Assembly (NCBI RefSeq): GCF_033568475.1
Contig: NC_133120.1
Span: 88,740,151 to 88,804,150 of the forward strand
From: Henckelia pumila
Taxonomy: Eukaryota > Streptophyta > Magnoliopsida > Lamiales > Gesneriaceae
Reading direction: 5' to 3'
DNA length: 64,000 nt
The notes under the pieces were generated by a model that saw only the letters and a program-made list of their open reading frames with translations, did not search any database and was not told the DNA's origin. Shown here one piece after another: positions 21,897-33,950 of the stretch (within the stretch, counting starts at the first letter, position 1; every line of letters starts with the position of its first letter). A program made the position numbers and the translations under genes.

Positions 21897-23611
21897 CTTA
21901 ATGAAATACTGAAAAGAAACAGACAATAATCAGTGATTGTTTAATTAATTTACTAAGACATAAAATAAGGCAAAATTTATTTTATGAATCTCACTCCCAC
22001 TATTTTAACGATTTCATTACCCTCTAGTGAAAATGAGAAACATTTTCTTTAGTGGGAACATGGAGTTCAATTGACAAACTATAGTCCCGAATAATATCAG
22101 CCAACCATATTTTTCAAATGGTAGAGCCCAATTGCTTCCAAAGCAACCTCCATGTTTTTACCTCATGTCCAATAAGGGCCCAATAATATGATGCCGTTTA
22201 TTGTGACACGTCAAGATGACCCATCAATATTAAGTTGTGATGGACGGTCGCCATGTGGATCCCAATAATATGAGCCAATCCCATGGGAGTTCCATCCAAC
22301 TTACAACATGTGTCGATCCAATGTACAGCTTTCCGACGAACGGGCCCCCCCAATAATATGAGCCGGACCGTATCCGCGGGTAGCATCTCATACATTGATC
22401 GTTGATGGAAGGTAGGAACATTTAAACAATATTTAAATTTCCTTTATTTATCTTGATATCAATTTTAAATCATATTTAAAATGAGGGATTTTTAATTTTG
22501 AAATTTGTCTCATCATTTAAAATTTGTATGCTTGCGGGATTCATACAATTTAGTCTAAACATGCATACAACAATAATATCATATATTATTTTAGGATGAT
22601 CGATTCCATTACTAATCGATCCGTGGTTGCCAATCACGAGTCTAAGTCCAATCCTAGGTAATATGCAAGTATGCAATGCAATCCTATTATATTGAGCTTC
22701 CAATTTACATTTCTTCGGTCTTTATTGTCTGCTGGGCCCACCTTTGTCTTCAAATCTTCATCTCCACTAAGTCTAAAATTTACAATAAATTTCGATTACA
22801 AGCAGGGGATACATATTTAAGGGGTGGGAACGGGCCATAAACCAGGCTCACTTTTATTACATATGACAATTCATATTGGGCTATAAACCAGGCCCATTAA
22901 TAAATCCAACAACAATAATTAAAACCAAATGTAAACAACCTAACATAAACCTATAATATTGGTCATGGCAATCGATCATCCTTATCCAATAATATTTAAT
23001 TCAAAAATTAATTTATTGGATATCATGCAATGACAATAAATATAAATAGATAAAATCATATTTCATACATAAAATCTTATTTTATATATAAAATCATATT
23101 TTATCTAGTTTATCCATAAAATCATATTTTACATATAAAATCCAATTTTATACATAAAATTATATTTTATTATCAATTGTACCAAAATTATTAATTTTAT
23201 AAAATCTAATTTAATGGATAAAATTTATAAATTTTCCAAAAATTTAAATTTATCCAAAAATCAATTTTTAAAATTTCGGACTCAAACAATTTGATCCGAT
23301 GCCTCGTGGACCAATCAAAAACAATTTTTAATCGGACCAAAAACTAAAATTTCAAAAATTTCAAAAAATCAAAAAATTAAATTTTAAAATTTCCGAACTG
23401 CCCGGGACAATCCCGGGCAGCCCGGCCTCCATGTGGGACAGGGCTGCCCACGTGGAGGTGGGCAGCGATCAAGTCGCTGCCCAGGGCAGCGCACGGGCAA
23501 CGACACTCGCTGCCCGATTTCCCTGGAATTTAATTTAAAATTTTCGTTTTATTTTTCTGAAAAATCGAGGTTGGTACAATCGAATAAATTTTAATCGTAA
23601 AATCCGAGAAC
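21897..23611 (-). other. Long untranslated leader of copia-1
   Basis: About 1.7 kb lies between PBS and gag, long for a copia element. It contains, on the plus strand, four spaced copies of a RAATAATATSAGCC-like motif (about 22088, 22174, 22263, 22353), an AT-rich block of ATAAAATCATATTTTA-type repeats (about 23050-23170), and a GC-rich block of strong hairpins (23398-23520). No ORF is supported. Confidence 0.75.
23398..23520 (-). repeat. Cluster of GC-rich hairpins in the copia-1 leader
   Basis: Arms 23398-23407 (CTGCCCGGGA) and 23411-23420 (TCCCGGGCAG) are perfect complements with a CAA loop. The next pair is CCTCCATGTGGG with CCCACGTGGAGG (one mismatch). A third, GGGCAGCGA and TCGCTGCCC, is perfect with a 5-nt loop. 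The cluster begins about 110 nt after the PBS on the element's RNA. Confidence 0.85.
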
Positions 23612-23629
23612 AACCTGGCTCTGATACCA
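23612..23629 (-). other. Primer-binding site of copia-1
   Basis: On the minus strand the sequence is TGGTATCAGAGCCAGGTT, one base from the 5' LTR: complementary to the 3' end of initiator methionine tRNA, the usual copia primer. Confidence 0.93.
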
Positions 23630-23630
23630 C

Positions 23631-25472
23631 TGTTGTAACACGGTCGTTCTCCGGATCGAAAAAGAAAGTGATACCCGATGCAGCGAAAGTTTTAAAATTT
23701 TTATATGAAACGATTCCATATGGATATCAAATTCCTACGATTAAAATTGATAACATAAAATTTAAACAATATAAATTTTACCTTAAAATCTCGAAGCGAG
23801 ATTATGAACACCAACAGATTAAACTGCTCTTGTTGTATATCCCAAGAACTGATGAACGAACGTTTCTTCAATCAGGTCCACGAACAGGAGTTTAATCCCT
23901 CTGATATACTGCACTAGAAAGTCTATCAGAAGTTTATACGAAGAAAAATAACAGATTTGATCTGCTAATTCAGACTGCAAATTCGAAATTTACAGACTGA
24001 AAAATCTCAAAGACAGAGGGAGGGGGGGCGTCCGAAACTAGAGAGAAACTCTATAGGGTTTTCGAAAATTGTGCCTTGTGTTGTGTATAATTTCTGCACT
24101 GCAATAACTTATTTATAATATGGGCTGCTAACAGCTTAGGGCATTAGTCATAAGTTCAAGTCTGACAAGCAAAACCCGCATGTTCAAAAATTAATATAAA
24201 ATTCATCGTGACTCAGATTGATAAACCAATTTCACCAATGTGTACAGAAACCATTTCTGCATCTTTTAAAGTCAAGATAAATTTTTTGAATTCGAATTCA
24301 GTGATTTCCAAAAATGTCCATCACTATGTCATTTTAGGAAATCTTACTCCCTCTACTCTTCAATAAGAAGTCCCACTTCTTTATTCACTAAATTTAACTC
24401 TTTAAATTTAATTATCTCAATGGGGATTAAAAATCCATTACTTGTGTGACCCTCAATGGTTCAGGGATACAGCTAGCCGTGGGCTCACAACTCCTTGTGA
24501 CTCGGAACAACAATTTCCGACTTACCCAACGAATCATGGTAAGAGCGCCTAGCAACATCGCCCCATGATTCTCTAGGTATCACTGATAGTGCCTACAAGA
24601 ACCAATAGATTTTGGTTAGCGTACATTACGGTCCCTTCATCCATATATCCCGATCGAATCAACAACCATTGGTACATTGAGAGTCGTTCGAGATTCGATA
24701 ACTATGCAATGCATATTGAAGATCAAATAGTGACATCGCATGTGCTACTAGGAAACCAAGTAACCTAAAACACATCATGTACTCTGGCCAGAGATTCGTC
24801 ACACTAATATCTCCTTCGATTGCATAGGATATCCACACTCGCAAGTGTGCGGTGAATCCTTGACAACAAAGCATCGACTCCTATATGTGTCATAACTGTA
24901 CCCAATCCCGACACCTGATGACCCTAATAGAGTCGGTAAACGAGTCAAAGCACAGTACTAGCATATAGATTCTCAATGATGTTTCAAGTAATAAGGACTA
25001 ATGGTGTACAACCAAAACTGCGGACTATATCCACTCGATAAGTGATAACCACTTGGAAAGTCCGAATAGGGTAGTTCGATCATTCATCATATGAATATCC
25101 ATTTGCATGCTTCGAACATCTCTATGTTCCATACCAATGAAACGTGGTACTCGGCATCGCAAATGCTAGTCTCAATCTCGAGTGATCCTTATCCTTATTT
25201 GTGGACGGCTCAATTGACTAGGAACTGTTTAGAATATACAGTGAACATAAGATGTGTTTCATGACAGTGATCTCTCTATATTCACTATCTCATCTTACTT
25301 TAGTATATTCAAGGTCTTTATCAAAATAGCAACAGTATATCATTATATAATAATAAGATAAAGTGAACGCCATTTAAAGAACGTATATTATATTAAACAA
25401 AGATTGTTTACAAAAAAAAAGACTCTCAAAGCCCTTAGCCACAAGTTGGCTAGCGGGACATCAACTCTTTCA
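23631..25472 (-). repeat. 5' LTR of copia-1
   Basis: 1842 bp, matching 16128-17967 throughout, ending ACTCTTTCA before the TTTAG duplication. Confidence 0.93.
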
Positions 25473-26926
25473 TTTAGTCCGAGCAAGAGTGCTTCATATT
25501 CTGCTTCATTATTAGATGCTCGGAAATCCAACCTTACTGAGATGTTGGTTTCCTCACCCCAAGGTGATACTATCACAATCCCGACCCCGCTTCCTGTTTG
25601 ACAAGATGATCCATCTAAAAATATCTTCCAATGGTCTTCTTGTTCTAACTGGACAGTCTCTGCTAAAAAATCAGCTAGGGCTTGAGCTTTGATAGCAGTT
25701 CGGGGCTCAAACTTTATGTCGTACTCACTTAACTCTGTAATCCACTTGATCAATCTTCCCGATGCATCTGGGTTGGCCGCAATTTTCCCCAAGGCGTTGT
25801 TGGTGAGAACAGTGATCGGATGAGAGAGGAAATAGGGCCTTAGCTTTCTGGCTGTAATGACGAGGGCCAGAGCTAACTTTTCTTGTGTCATGTAGTTAAG
25901 CTCTGCTCCTTTCAAGGCATGACTGACGAAATAAACAGGTAGATGATTCACCCTCTCCTTCTTGACTAGGACCGAGATAGCAGCTTGGGGAGTGACAGCT
26001 AAATACACAAAGAGCTCTTCTCCCTGTACTGGTTTGTTCAACACTGGTAGTTCTTTTAGATATATTTTCAACTCTTGAAAAGATTTTTCACTTTGTTCAT
26101 CCCACTCAAAGTTTTAAGTTTTTCTGAGTGCTTTGAAGAAAGGAAAACTTTTGTCCGCCGCTCTTGAGATGAACCGCGCCAGTGCGGCAATCCTTCCTGA
26201 CAGGCGTTGGACTTCCTGAATGTTCTTGGGTGACTCCATAGAGATGATGGCCTGAATTTTTTCCGGGTTAGCTTCAATTCCTCTCCTAGTGACCATGTAC
26301 CCCAGAAATTTCCCGGTTTGAACCCCAAATGTACACTTGCTCGGATTCAACTTTAGTCGATAATCCCGCAATGTTTGGAATGTCTGAGTCAGGTCGGCAA
26401 TGAATTGTTTAGCTGTTTGGGTCTTGACCAGAATGTCATCCACGTACACTTCAATATTTTTGCCTATCTGTTGTTTGAACACTTTGTCCATCAATCTTTG
26501 ATAAGTGGCCCCAGTATTCTTGAGCCCAAAGGGCATAACCACATAGCAATAAGTCCCCACGGAAATGAAAAAACTCACTTTATTTTGATCTTCTTTGGCC
26601 AAGGGGATTTGATGATACCCCTGATAGGCGTCCAGGAAGCACAACAACTCGTGCCCGGATGTAAAATCTACCAGCTGGTCTATTCGGGGCAAGGGATAGC
26701 AATAATTTGGACATGCTTTGTTCAGATCACGAAAATCTAAGCACATGCGCCACTTGCCCGAAGACTTGGGTACCAATACTACATTTGATAACCAGGTCGG
26801 GAAATATACTTATTGAATGTGTCCAGCTTTCAAGAGTTCCTCAACTTGTCCTTGAATCACAGCATCTTTTTCAGGCCCGAAGTGTCTTTTCTTTTGAATA
26901 ATGGGACGATAGTCCCGCATAACATT
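25473..26926 (-). pseudogene. Tat pol: reverse transcriptase and tandem RNase H modules, broken
   Basis: The minus strand from 26926 encodes the reverse transcriptase (SSGKWRMCLDFRDLNKACPN, FLDAYQGYHQI, MPFGLKNTGATYQRLMD, catalytic YVDDILVKT), then a conventional RNase H-like module (VYFVSHALKGAELNY, QEKLALALV), then the start of a second archaeal-type module (IFLDGSSCQTGSGVGIV, ASNNEAEYEALLLGL) cut by copia-1. Stops lie at about 26814 and at 26111-26113, between RT and RNase H. The two RNase H modules in tandem are a known mark of the Tat lineage. Copia-2 separates this part from protease. Confidence 0.9.
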
Positions 26927-28768
26927 TGTTGTAGAACGCGGCGATCAGATCAATCAGAATTGATACCCGGTGCAGCGGAAGTTTAAAAATTTTATATGGA
27001 ACAATTCCATAATGGGTATCAACCTTACGATTAAATTGTGTGTGTAAAAATTTAAATAACAATTATAAATTTTTACCTCCAATCTCGAAGCGAGATTATG
27101 GACACCAACAGATTGCTCTGCTCTTGTTGTATATCCCTGGAACTGATGGACGAACTGTTCTTCAATCAGGTCCACGAACGGACATTTAATCCATCTGATA
27201 GATTGCACTAGAAAATCTATCAGAAGTTTCTACGAAGAGATTAACGAATTTTATCCGTTAAACCAGACTGCAATTCAAAATTCACAGACTGGATTTTCCG
27301 AGCAGAGGGGAGAAGGGGGGCGGCCACTACTGAGAGAAAAATAGGGTTTTTTCGAAAATTGTGACCTGTTGTTGTGTAATTTCTGTACTGCAATAACTTA
27401 TTTATAATGTAGGCCGCTAACAGCTTAGGGCCCATTAGTCATAAGTTCAAGCCCGACAAGCAAAGCCCGCATGTTCAGAAATTAATATAAAATTCATCAT
27501 GACTCCGATTGATAAACCGATTTCACCAATGTGCACAGAACATTTCTGCACCTTTTAAAGTCAAGATAAATTTTTCTGAATCCGAATTCAGTGATTTCCA
27601 AAAATGCCCATCTCTATGTCATTTTAGAAAATCTTACTCCTCTACTCTTAAATAAGAAGTCCAACTTCTTCGTTCATTAAATTTAACTCTTTAAATTTAA
27701 CTATCTCAACGGGGATTAAAAATCCATTACTCTGTGTGACCCTCAATGGTTCAGGGATACAGCTAGCCGTGGGCTCACAACTCCTTGTGACTCGGAACAA
27801 CAATTTTCGACTTGCCCATCGAATCATGGTAAGAGCGCCTAGCAACATCGCCCCATGATTCCCTAGGTATCACTGATAGTGCCTGCAAGAACCAATAGAT
27901 TTTGGTTAGCGTACAGTACGGTCCCTTCATCCATATATCCCGATCGAATCAACAACCATTGGTATATCGAGAGTCGTTCGAGATTCGATAACTATGCAAT
28001 ACATCTTGAAGATCAAATAGTGACATCGCATGTGTTACTAAGAAACCATTTCTTAAAACACATCATGTACTCTGGCCAGAGATTCGTCACACTAATATCT
28101 CCTCAGATCGCATAGGATATCCACACTCGCAAGTATGTGGTGAATCCTTGACAACAAAGCATCGACTCCTATATGTGTTGTAACTGTACCCAATCCCGAC
28201 ACCTGATGACCCCAATAGAGTTGGTAAATGAGTCAAAGCACAGTACTAGCATATAGAGTCTCAATGATGTTTCAAGTAGTAAGGACTAATGGTGTACAAC
28301 CAAAACCGCGGACTTTATTCACTCGATAAGTGATAACCACTTGGAAATTTCGGATAGGGTAGTTCGATCATTCATCATATGAATATCCATTTGCATGCTT
28401 CGAACATCTCTATGTTCCTTACCAATGAAACGTGGTACTCTGCATCGCAAATGATAGTCTCAAACTCGAGCGATCCTTATCCTTATTATCGGACGGCTCA
28501 ATCGACTAGGAACAGTTTAGAATATACAGTGACTATAAGATGTGTTTCATGATAGACATCCCCATGTTCTACCACATCTTACATACACTATAATATATTC
28601 AAGGTCTTTATCAAAACAACAATAGTATATCACAATATAACAATATGGAGAAAGATAAAGTCATTACCATTAATAAAAGTGTAAATTATATTAAACAAAA
28701 GATTGTTTATACAAAGAGTCATCAAAGCCCTTAGCCACAAGTTGGCTCACTGGGCACCTACTCTTTCA
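26927..28768 (-). repeat. 3' LTR of copia-2
   Basis: 1842 bp, matching 35801-37645 and, in reverse orientation, the solo LTR 31749-33604. Confidence 0.93.
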
Positions 28769-28782
28769 ATCTCCCACTTGCC

Positions 28783-30957
28783 CTAAAGCCAACTAGTCAT
28801 ACTACGTAGACCCATTGCTTCGCGATGTTTGTCAAATAATGGTCCTGGCAAGGGCTTAGTAAGTGGATCAGCGATATTGTCTGCAGAGGCCACTCTTTCG
28901 ACAGTGATGTCTCCTCTTTCCACAATCTCCCGGATGATGTGGTATTTCCTTAGTACGTGTTTGGATCTTTGATGAGACCTTGGTTCCTTTGCCTGAGCAA
29001 CGGCACCCGTGTTGTCACAGTACACCGGGACTGAACCAACAACTTCAGGAATGACGCCCAACTCTTGGACGAAATTCCTCATCCAAACGGCCTCTTTAGC
29101 AGCAGCTGATGCTGCAATGTATTCTGTCTCAGTGGTGGAATCCGCTGTGGTGTCCTGCTTGGAACTCTTCCAAGAGACAGCACCGCCATTGAGCATGAAC
29201 ACAAATCCAGAGGTTGACTTCGAGTCATCCACGTCACTTTGGAAGCTAGAGTCGGTATAGCCTTCCAATTTTAGTTCTCTTCCTCCATATACCATGAACA
29301 TATTCTTAGTCCTTCGTAAGTACTTAAGAATATCCTTCACGGCTTTCCAATGCATTTGACCGGAATTAGCTTGATATCTGCTCGTGACACTCAGAGCAAA
29401 TGCTACATCCGGTCTGGTAGATATCATCCCATACATGATACTACCTATGGCTGACGCATATGGTACATGTGTCATTTTCTCTATCTCTTCATCCGTCTTG
29501 GGACACATAGACTTGGATAGAGAAACTCCATGACACATGTGTAGATGTCCTCTCTTGGACCCATCCATTGAAAACCGTTTCAATATGGTGTCGATGTAGG
29601 TTGATTGAGTGAGTCCTATCATTCTCTTAGATCTATCTCTATAGATCTGTATCCCTAGAATATAGGATGCCTCACCCAAATCCTTCATCGAGAATCTACC
29701 TGATAACCATATCTTTGTTGACTGCAACATCCCTATGTCATTCCCAATGAGTAGGATGTCATCAACATAAAGTACTAAGAATGTCACAGCATCCTTAACT
29801 ACTTTCTTGTACACGCATGGTTCCTCCGGGTTCTTGATGAAACCAAAATCCTTTATTGTTTCATCAAATTTCTGGTTCCAACTTCTTGATGCTTGTTTTA
29901 GACCATAAATTGATCTCTGAAGCTTGCATACCTTATGCTCGCTTCCCATGGATGTGTAACCCTCAGGCTGCTTCATATAGATTTCTTCCTTAATGTCTCC
30001 ATTAAGAAAAGCAGTCTTCACATCCATTTGCCATATCTCATAGTCATACCAAGCAGCTATGACAATAAGGATTCTTATGGACTTGAACATTGCAACTGGT
30101 GAAAAGGTTTCATCATAGTCAACTCCTTGTCTTTGAGTATAACCTTTCGCCACCAATCGCGCCTTGTAGGTCAATACCTTACCATCAGGCCCAAGCTTTC
30201 TCTTGTAGATCCATTTACACCCTATTGGAACAATTCCATCGGGAGGATCTACTAAAGACCAAACTTGGTTTGTATGCATCGAATCTATTTCCGACTGCAT
30301 AGCTTCAAGCCATAAATTTGAATCCGCATCAGAAATTGCTTCCTTGAAGTTTCTTGGATCACATCCAACATTGGGTTCATCGTGATCCCCTTCAAGAAGA
30401 AGACCATATCGAATAGGAGGTCTAGAAGTCCTCTCGGATCTTCTAGGTACAAGCGTGTCTATCAATGGTTCCTGAGGTGTAGGATCGTTATTTTGTATTT
30501 CGGGTTCTTCTCGAATTTCTTCGAGTTCCATCATCTCGCCTTTCTTATCCAATAAGAACTCCTTCTCCAAGAAGGTGGCATTCCTTGAAACAAACACCTT
30601 TGTTTCAGCAGGATAATAGAAATAATATCCGATTGAATTCTTCGGATACCCTACAAAATAACATAAGCTGGATCGACTATCCAACTTATCTCCCACTGTC
30701 CGCTTCACGTAAGCAGGACATCCCCAAATCCTCAAGTACGAATACTTAGGAGCTTTGCCATTCCATAACTCGTATGGTGTTTTGTCCACTGCTTTAGTGT
30801 GGACGTTGTTCAACAACAATACCGCCGTTTCAAGCGCATAGCCCCAAAACGAAGGTGGAAGCTCAGTGAAGCTCATCATGGATCGAACCATGTCCAACAA
30901 AGTTCGATTACGACGCTCCGATACACCATTCAGCTGTGGTGTCATAGGAGGAGTCCA
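28783..30957 (-). pseudogene. copia-2 pol, downstream part: integrase end, RT, RNase H
   Basis: A 720-residue minus-strand frame beginning at MTPQLNGVSERRNRT, which is inside the integrase core (the catalytic Glu). It continues through RT (KWIYKRKLG, QMDVKTAFLNGDIKEEIYM, YVDDILLIGND) and RNase H (GYTDSSFQSDVDD, STTETEYIAAS) to a full C-terminus ending GLRSMTSWL. Directly upstream a TAG (30958-30960) replaces a Gln codon present in copia-1, splitting the original polyprotein. Confidence 0.93.
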
Positions 30958-31743
30958 CTAAGAGAGAATCCCATTCTCTTTTAGATAGTCCAAAAACTCG
31001 GTACTTAAGTATTCTCCACCTCGATCCGATCGAAGTGCTTTAATACTTTTACCTAGCTTGTTTTCTGCTTCATCCTTGAATTCTTTGAACTTTTCAAACG
31101 CTTCAGACTTATATTTCATTAAATATAAATACCCATACCTCGAATAATCATCAGTAAAGGTAATGAAGTAGGTGTGACCATATTGAGTACCAACTCTAAA
31201 TGGACCACAAACATCTGTATGGATCAAATCCAACAGATTTTGACTACGCTCAGGTTTCCCCTTAAAAGGAGATTTAGTCATTTTTCCTTTCAGGCAGGAT
31301 TCACAAGTAGGTAGAGAGTTAATATCAGACATATCAAACATGCCCTCTCCCACTAGCTTGTTCATCCTCCTTGAGGAAATATGACCTAGCCTAGCATGAC
31401 AAAGGTTTGCCGGGTTTTGACTATCGATTTTCCTTTTGTTTGTTGTTGCCGGTTTATCAACATAATTTATTGGAACGTCTTTTAGTTTTAAGTTATATAG
31501 ATCATTTTCAAGTTGTCCATTTTCAATCAAACATTCATTCTTGTAAATATTGCAAATCTCATTCACAAAATTTCAAGAATAACCATCTCTATCAAGCATA
31601 TAAACAGAAATAATGTTTTTAATCAAATGTGGAACAAATAAAACATCTCTCAAAAGTAACTTAAACCGTTCTGCAAAATTAAATAAATATCTCCCACAGC
31701 TTTAGCTTCAACTCTGGAACCATTTCCGAGCCTCAGCTGGGTC
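30958..31743 (-). pseudogene. copia-2 pol, upstream part: integrase N-terminus
   Basis: The frame 30958-31566 holds the zinc region (LCHARLGH ... CESCLKGK), the first Asp (HTDVCGP) and an intact second Asp (LRSDRGGEY). Leu-Cys replaces Leu-Trp before the first His. Upstream of 31566 a TGA breaks the frame, and at 31744 the solo LTR interrupts the protease region. Confidence 0.88.
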
Positions 31744-31748
31744 TCACC

Positions 31749-33604
31749 TGAAAGAGTGGGTGCCCGGTGAGCCAACTTGTGGCTAAGGGCTTTGATGACT
31801 CTTTGTATAAACAATCTTTTGTTTAATATAATTTACACTTTTATTAATGGCAATGACTTTGTCTTTCTTCATATTGTGATATTGTGATATACTATTGTTG
31901 TTTTGATAAAGACCTTGAATATACTATAGTGTATGTAAGATGTGGTAGAACATGGAGATGTCTATCATGAAACATATCTTATAGTCACTGTATATTCTAA
32001 ACTGTTCCTAGTCGATTGAGCCGTCCGATAATAAGGATAAGGATCGCTCGAGTTTGAGACTAGCATTTGCGATGCAGAGTACCACGTTTCATTGGTAAGG
32101 AACATAGAGATGTTCGAAGTATGCAAATGGATATTCATATGATGAATGATCGAACTACCCTATCCGGACTTTCCAAGTGGTTATCACTTATCGAGTGGAT
32201 ATAGTCCGCGGTTTTGGTTGTACACCATTAGTCCTTACTACTTGAGACATCATTGAGACTCTATATGCTAGTACTGTGCTTTGACTCGTTTACCGACTCT
32301 ATTGGGGTCATCAGGTGTCGGGATTGGGTACAGTTACAACACATATAGGAGTCGATGCTTTGTTGTCAAGGATTCACCACATACTTGCGAGTGTGGATAT
32401 CCTATGCGATCTGAGGAGATATTAGTGTGACGAATCTCTGGCCAGAGTACATGATGTGATTTAAGAAATGGTTTCTTAGTAGCACATGCGATGTCACTAT
32501 TTGATCTTCAAGATGCATTGCATAGTTATCGAATCTCGAGCGACTCTCGATATACCAATGGTTGTTGATTCGATCGGGATATATGGATGAAGGGACCGTA
32601 CTGTACGCTAACCAAAATCCACTGGTTCTTGTAGGCACTATCAGTGATACCTAGGGAATCATGGGGCGATGTTGCTAGGCGCTCATACCATGATTCGATG
32701 GGCAAGTCGGAAATTGTTGTTCCGAGTCACAAGGAGTTGTGAGCCCACGGCTAGCTGTATCCCTGAACCATTGAGGGTCACACAGTGTAATGGATTTTTA
32801 ATCCCCGTTGAGATAGTTAAATTTAAAGAGTTAAATTTAATGAACGAAGAAGTTGGACTTCTTATTTAAGAGTAGAGGAGTAAGATTTCCTAAAATGACA
32901 TAGGGATGGCCATTTTTGGAAATCACTGAATTCGGATTCAGAAAAATTTATCTTGACTTTAAAAGGTGCAGAAATGGTTTCTGTGCACATTGGTGAAATC
33001 GGTTTATCAATCGGAGTCACGATGAATTTTATATTAATTTCTGAACATGCGGGCTTTGCTTGTCGGGCTTGAACTTATGACTAATGGGCCCTAAGCTGTT
33101 AGTGGCCTACATTATAAATAAGTTATTGCAGTACAGAAATTACACACAATAGGTCACAAGGATTTTTTGAAAACCCTAGTCTATTTTTTTAAAGGTGGCC
33201 GTCCCCCCTCTCTCCCTCTACTCGAGAAAAATCCAGCCTGTGATTTTGAATTACAGTCTGGTTTAACAGATCAAATTCGTTAATCTCTTCGTAGAAAACT
33301 TCTGATAGATTTTCTAGTGCAATCTATCAGAGGGATTAAATCTCTGTTCGTGGACCTGATTGAAGAACAGTTCGTCCATCAGTTCCAGGGATATACAACA
33401 AGAGCAGAGAAATCTGTTGGTGTCCAAAATCTCGATTCGAGATTAAAGGTAAAAATTTTATAATTGTTATTTAATTTTTACACACACAATTTAATCGTAA
33501 AGATTTGATACCCAATATGGAAACGTTCCATATAATAAATATTTTTAAACTTCCGCTGCACCGGGTATCAATCTTGTTTGATCTGAAAGCCGCGTTATCC
33601 AACA
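31749..33604 (+). mobile_element. Solo LTR of the copia-1/copia-2 family inside copia-2
   Basis: 1856 bp, reading TGAAAGAGTGGG...TTATCCAACA on the plus strand, i.e. opposite to the copia-2 LTRs. It is flanked by TCACC (31744-31748 and 33605-33609). No internal sequence is present, so it arose by insertion of a full element followed by LTR-LTR recombination. Confidence 0.94.
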
Positions 33605-33950
33605 TCACCCATTCTAAGCTTATTACTTCTTGTCATCATTTGCAACTCATTGCAAATATGAGATCTACATCTGGTATCCAATACCCAAGAAGTAGTATTA
33701 AGAAAAACATTTATTTCAATGTAAAACATACCCTTTGCAGTTCGCAACTGCTCGAGGTATTCCTTGCAGTTACGTTTCCAATGACCGGGTTTCTTGCAGT
33801 GATGACAAACTTGTTTAGACTTGTCCAATTTTGCATGTAACATTTGGCCTTGAGATCATGGTCCAACCATTTCTCTAGTTCGGCCAACCTTTCGGCAGTT
33901 ACATCAGCCGGGGCTGTTTTTCGGAGAAGCCTTTCTAACACTTAGAAAAT
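33605..33950 (-). pseudogene. copia-2 gag and protease remnants
   Basis: The minus strand encodes the protease start (WVLDTRCRSHICN, active site DTG changed to DTR), the zinc knuckle CHHCKKPGHWKRNC and, after a deletion join near 33828-33842, an N-terminal Gag piece (LAELEKWLDHDLKAKCYMQ). About 400 bp of central gag present in copia-1 are missing. Confidence 0.85.

Larger units (their letters stand above)
16128..25472 (-). mobile_element. copia-1: Ty1/copia retrotransposon, 9.3 kb
   Basis: Ends TGTTGTAACACGG...ACTCTTTCA, flanked by TTTAG (16123-16127 and 25473-25477). LTRs are 16128-17967 and 23631-25472 (about 1.84 kb each), nearly identical by eye. The PBS next to the right LTR places the 5' end there, so the element is on the minus strand. 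It interrupts the second RNase H of the Tat element; reading across the duplication restores the frame AEYEALLLGL-KAARNLGIS. Gag, protease, integrase, RT and RNase H are all present but mutated. The Gag and Pol style (LTGANYTEW, CHHCKK, KNIISISMLDRDG) is that of the Tork/Angela/TNT group; the exact lineage was not settled. Confidence 0.95.

Noticed and set aside
27648-28115. Open frames of 66 and 78 residues recurring at 27648-28115, 32402-32869 and 36525-36992
   Set aside because: They recur only because they lie in copies of the same LTR, and they are not kept open in the copia-1 LTRs. No domain is recognisable, and they use a non-ATG start.
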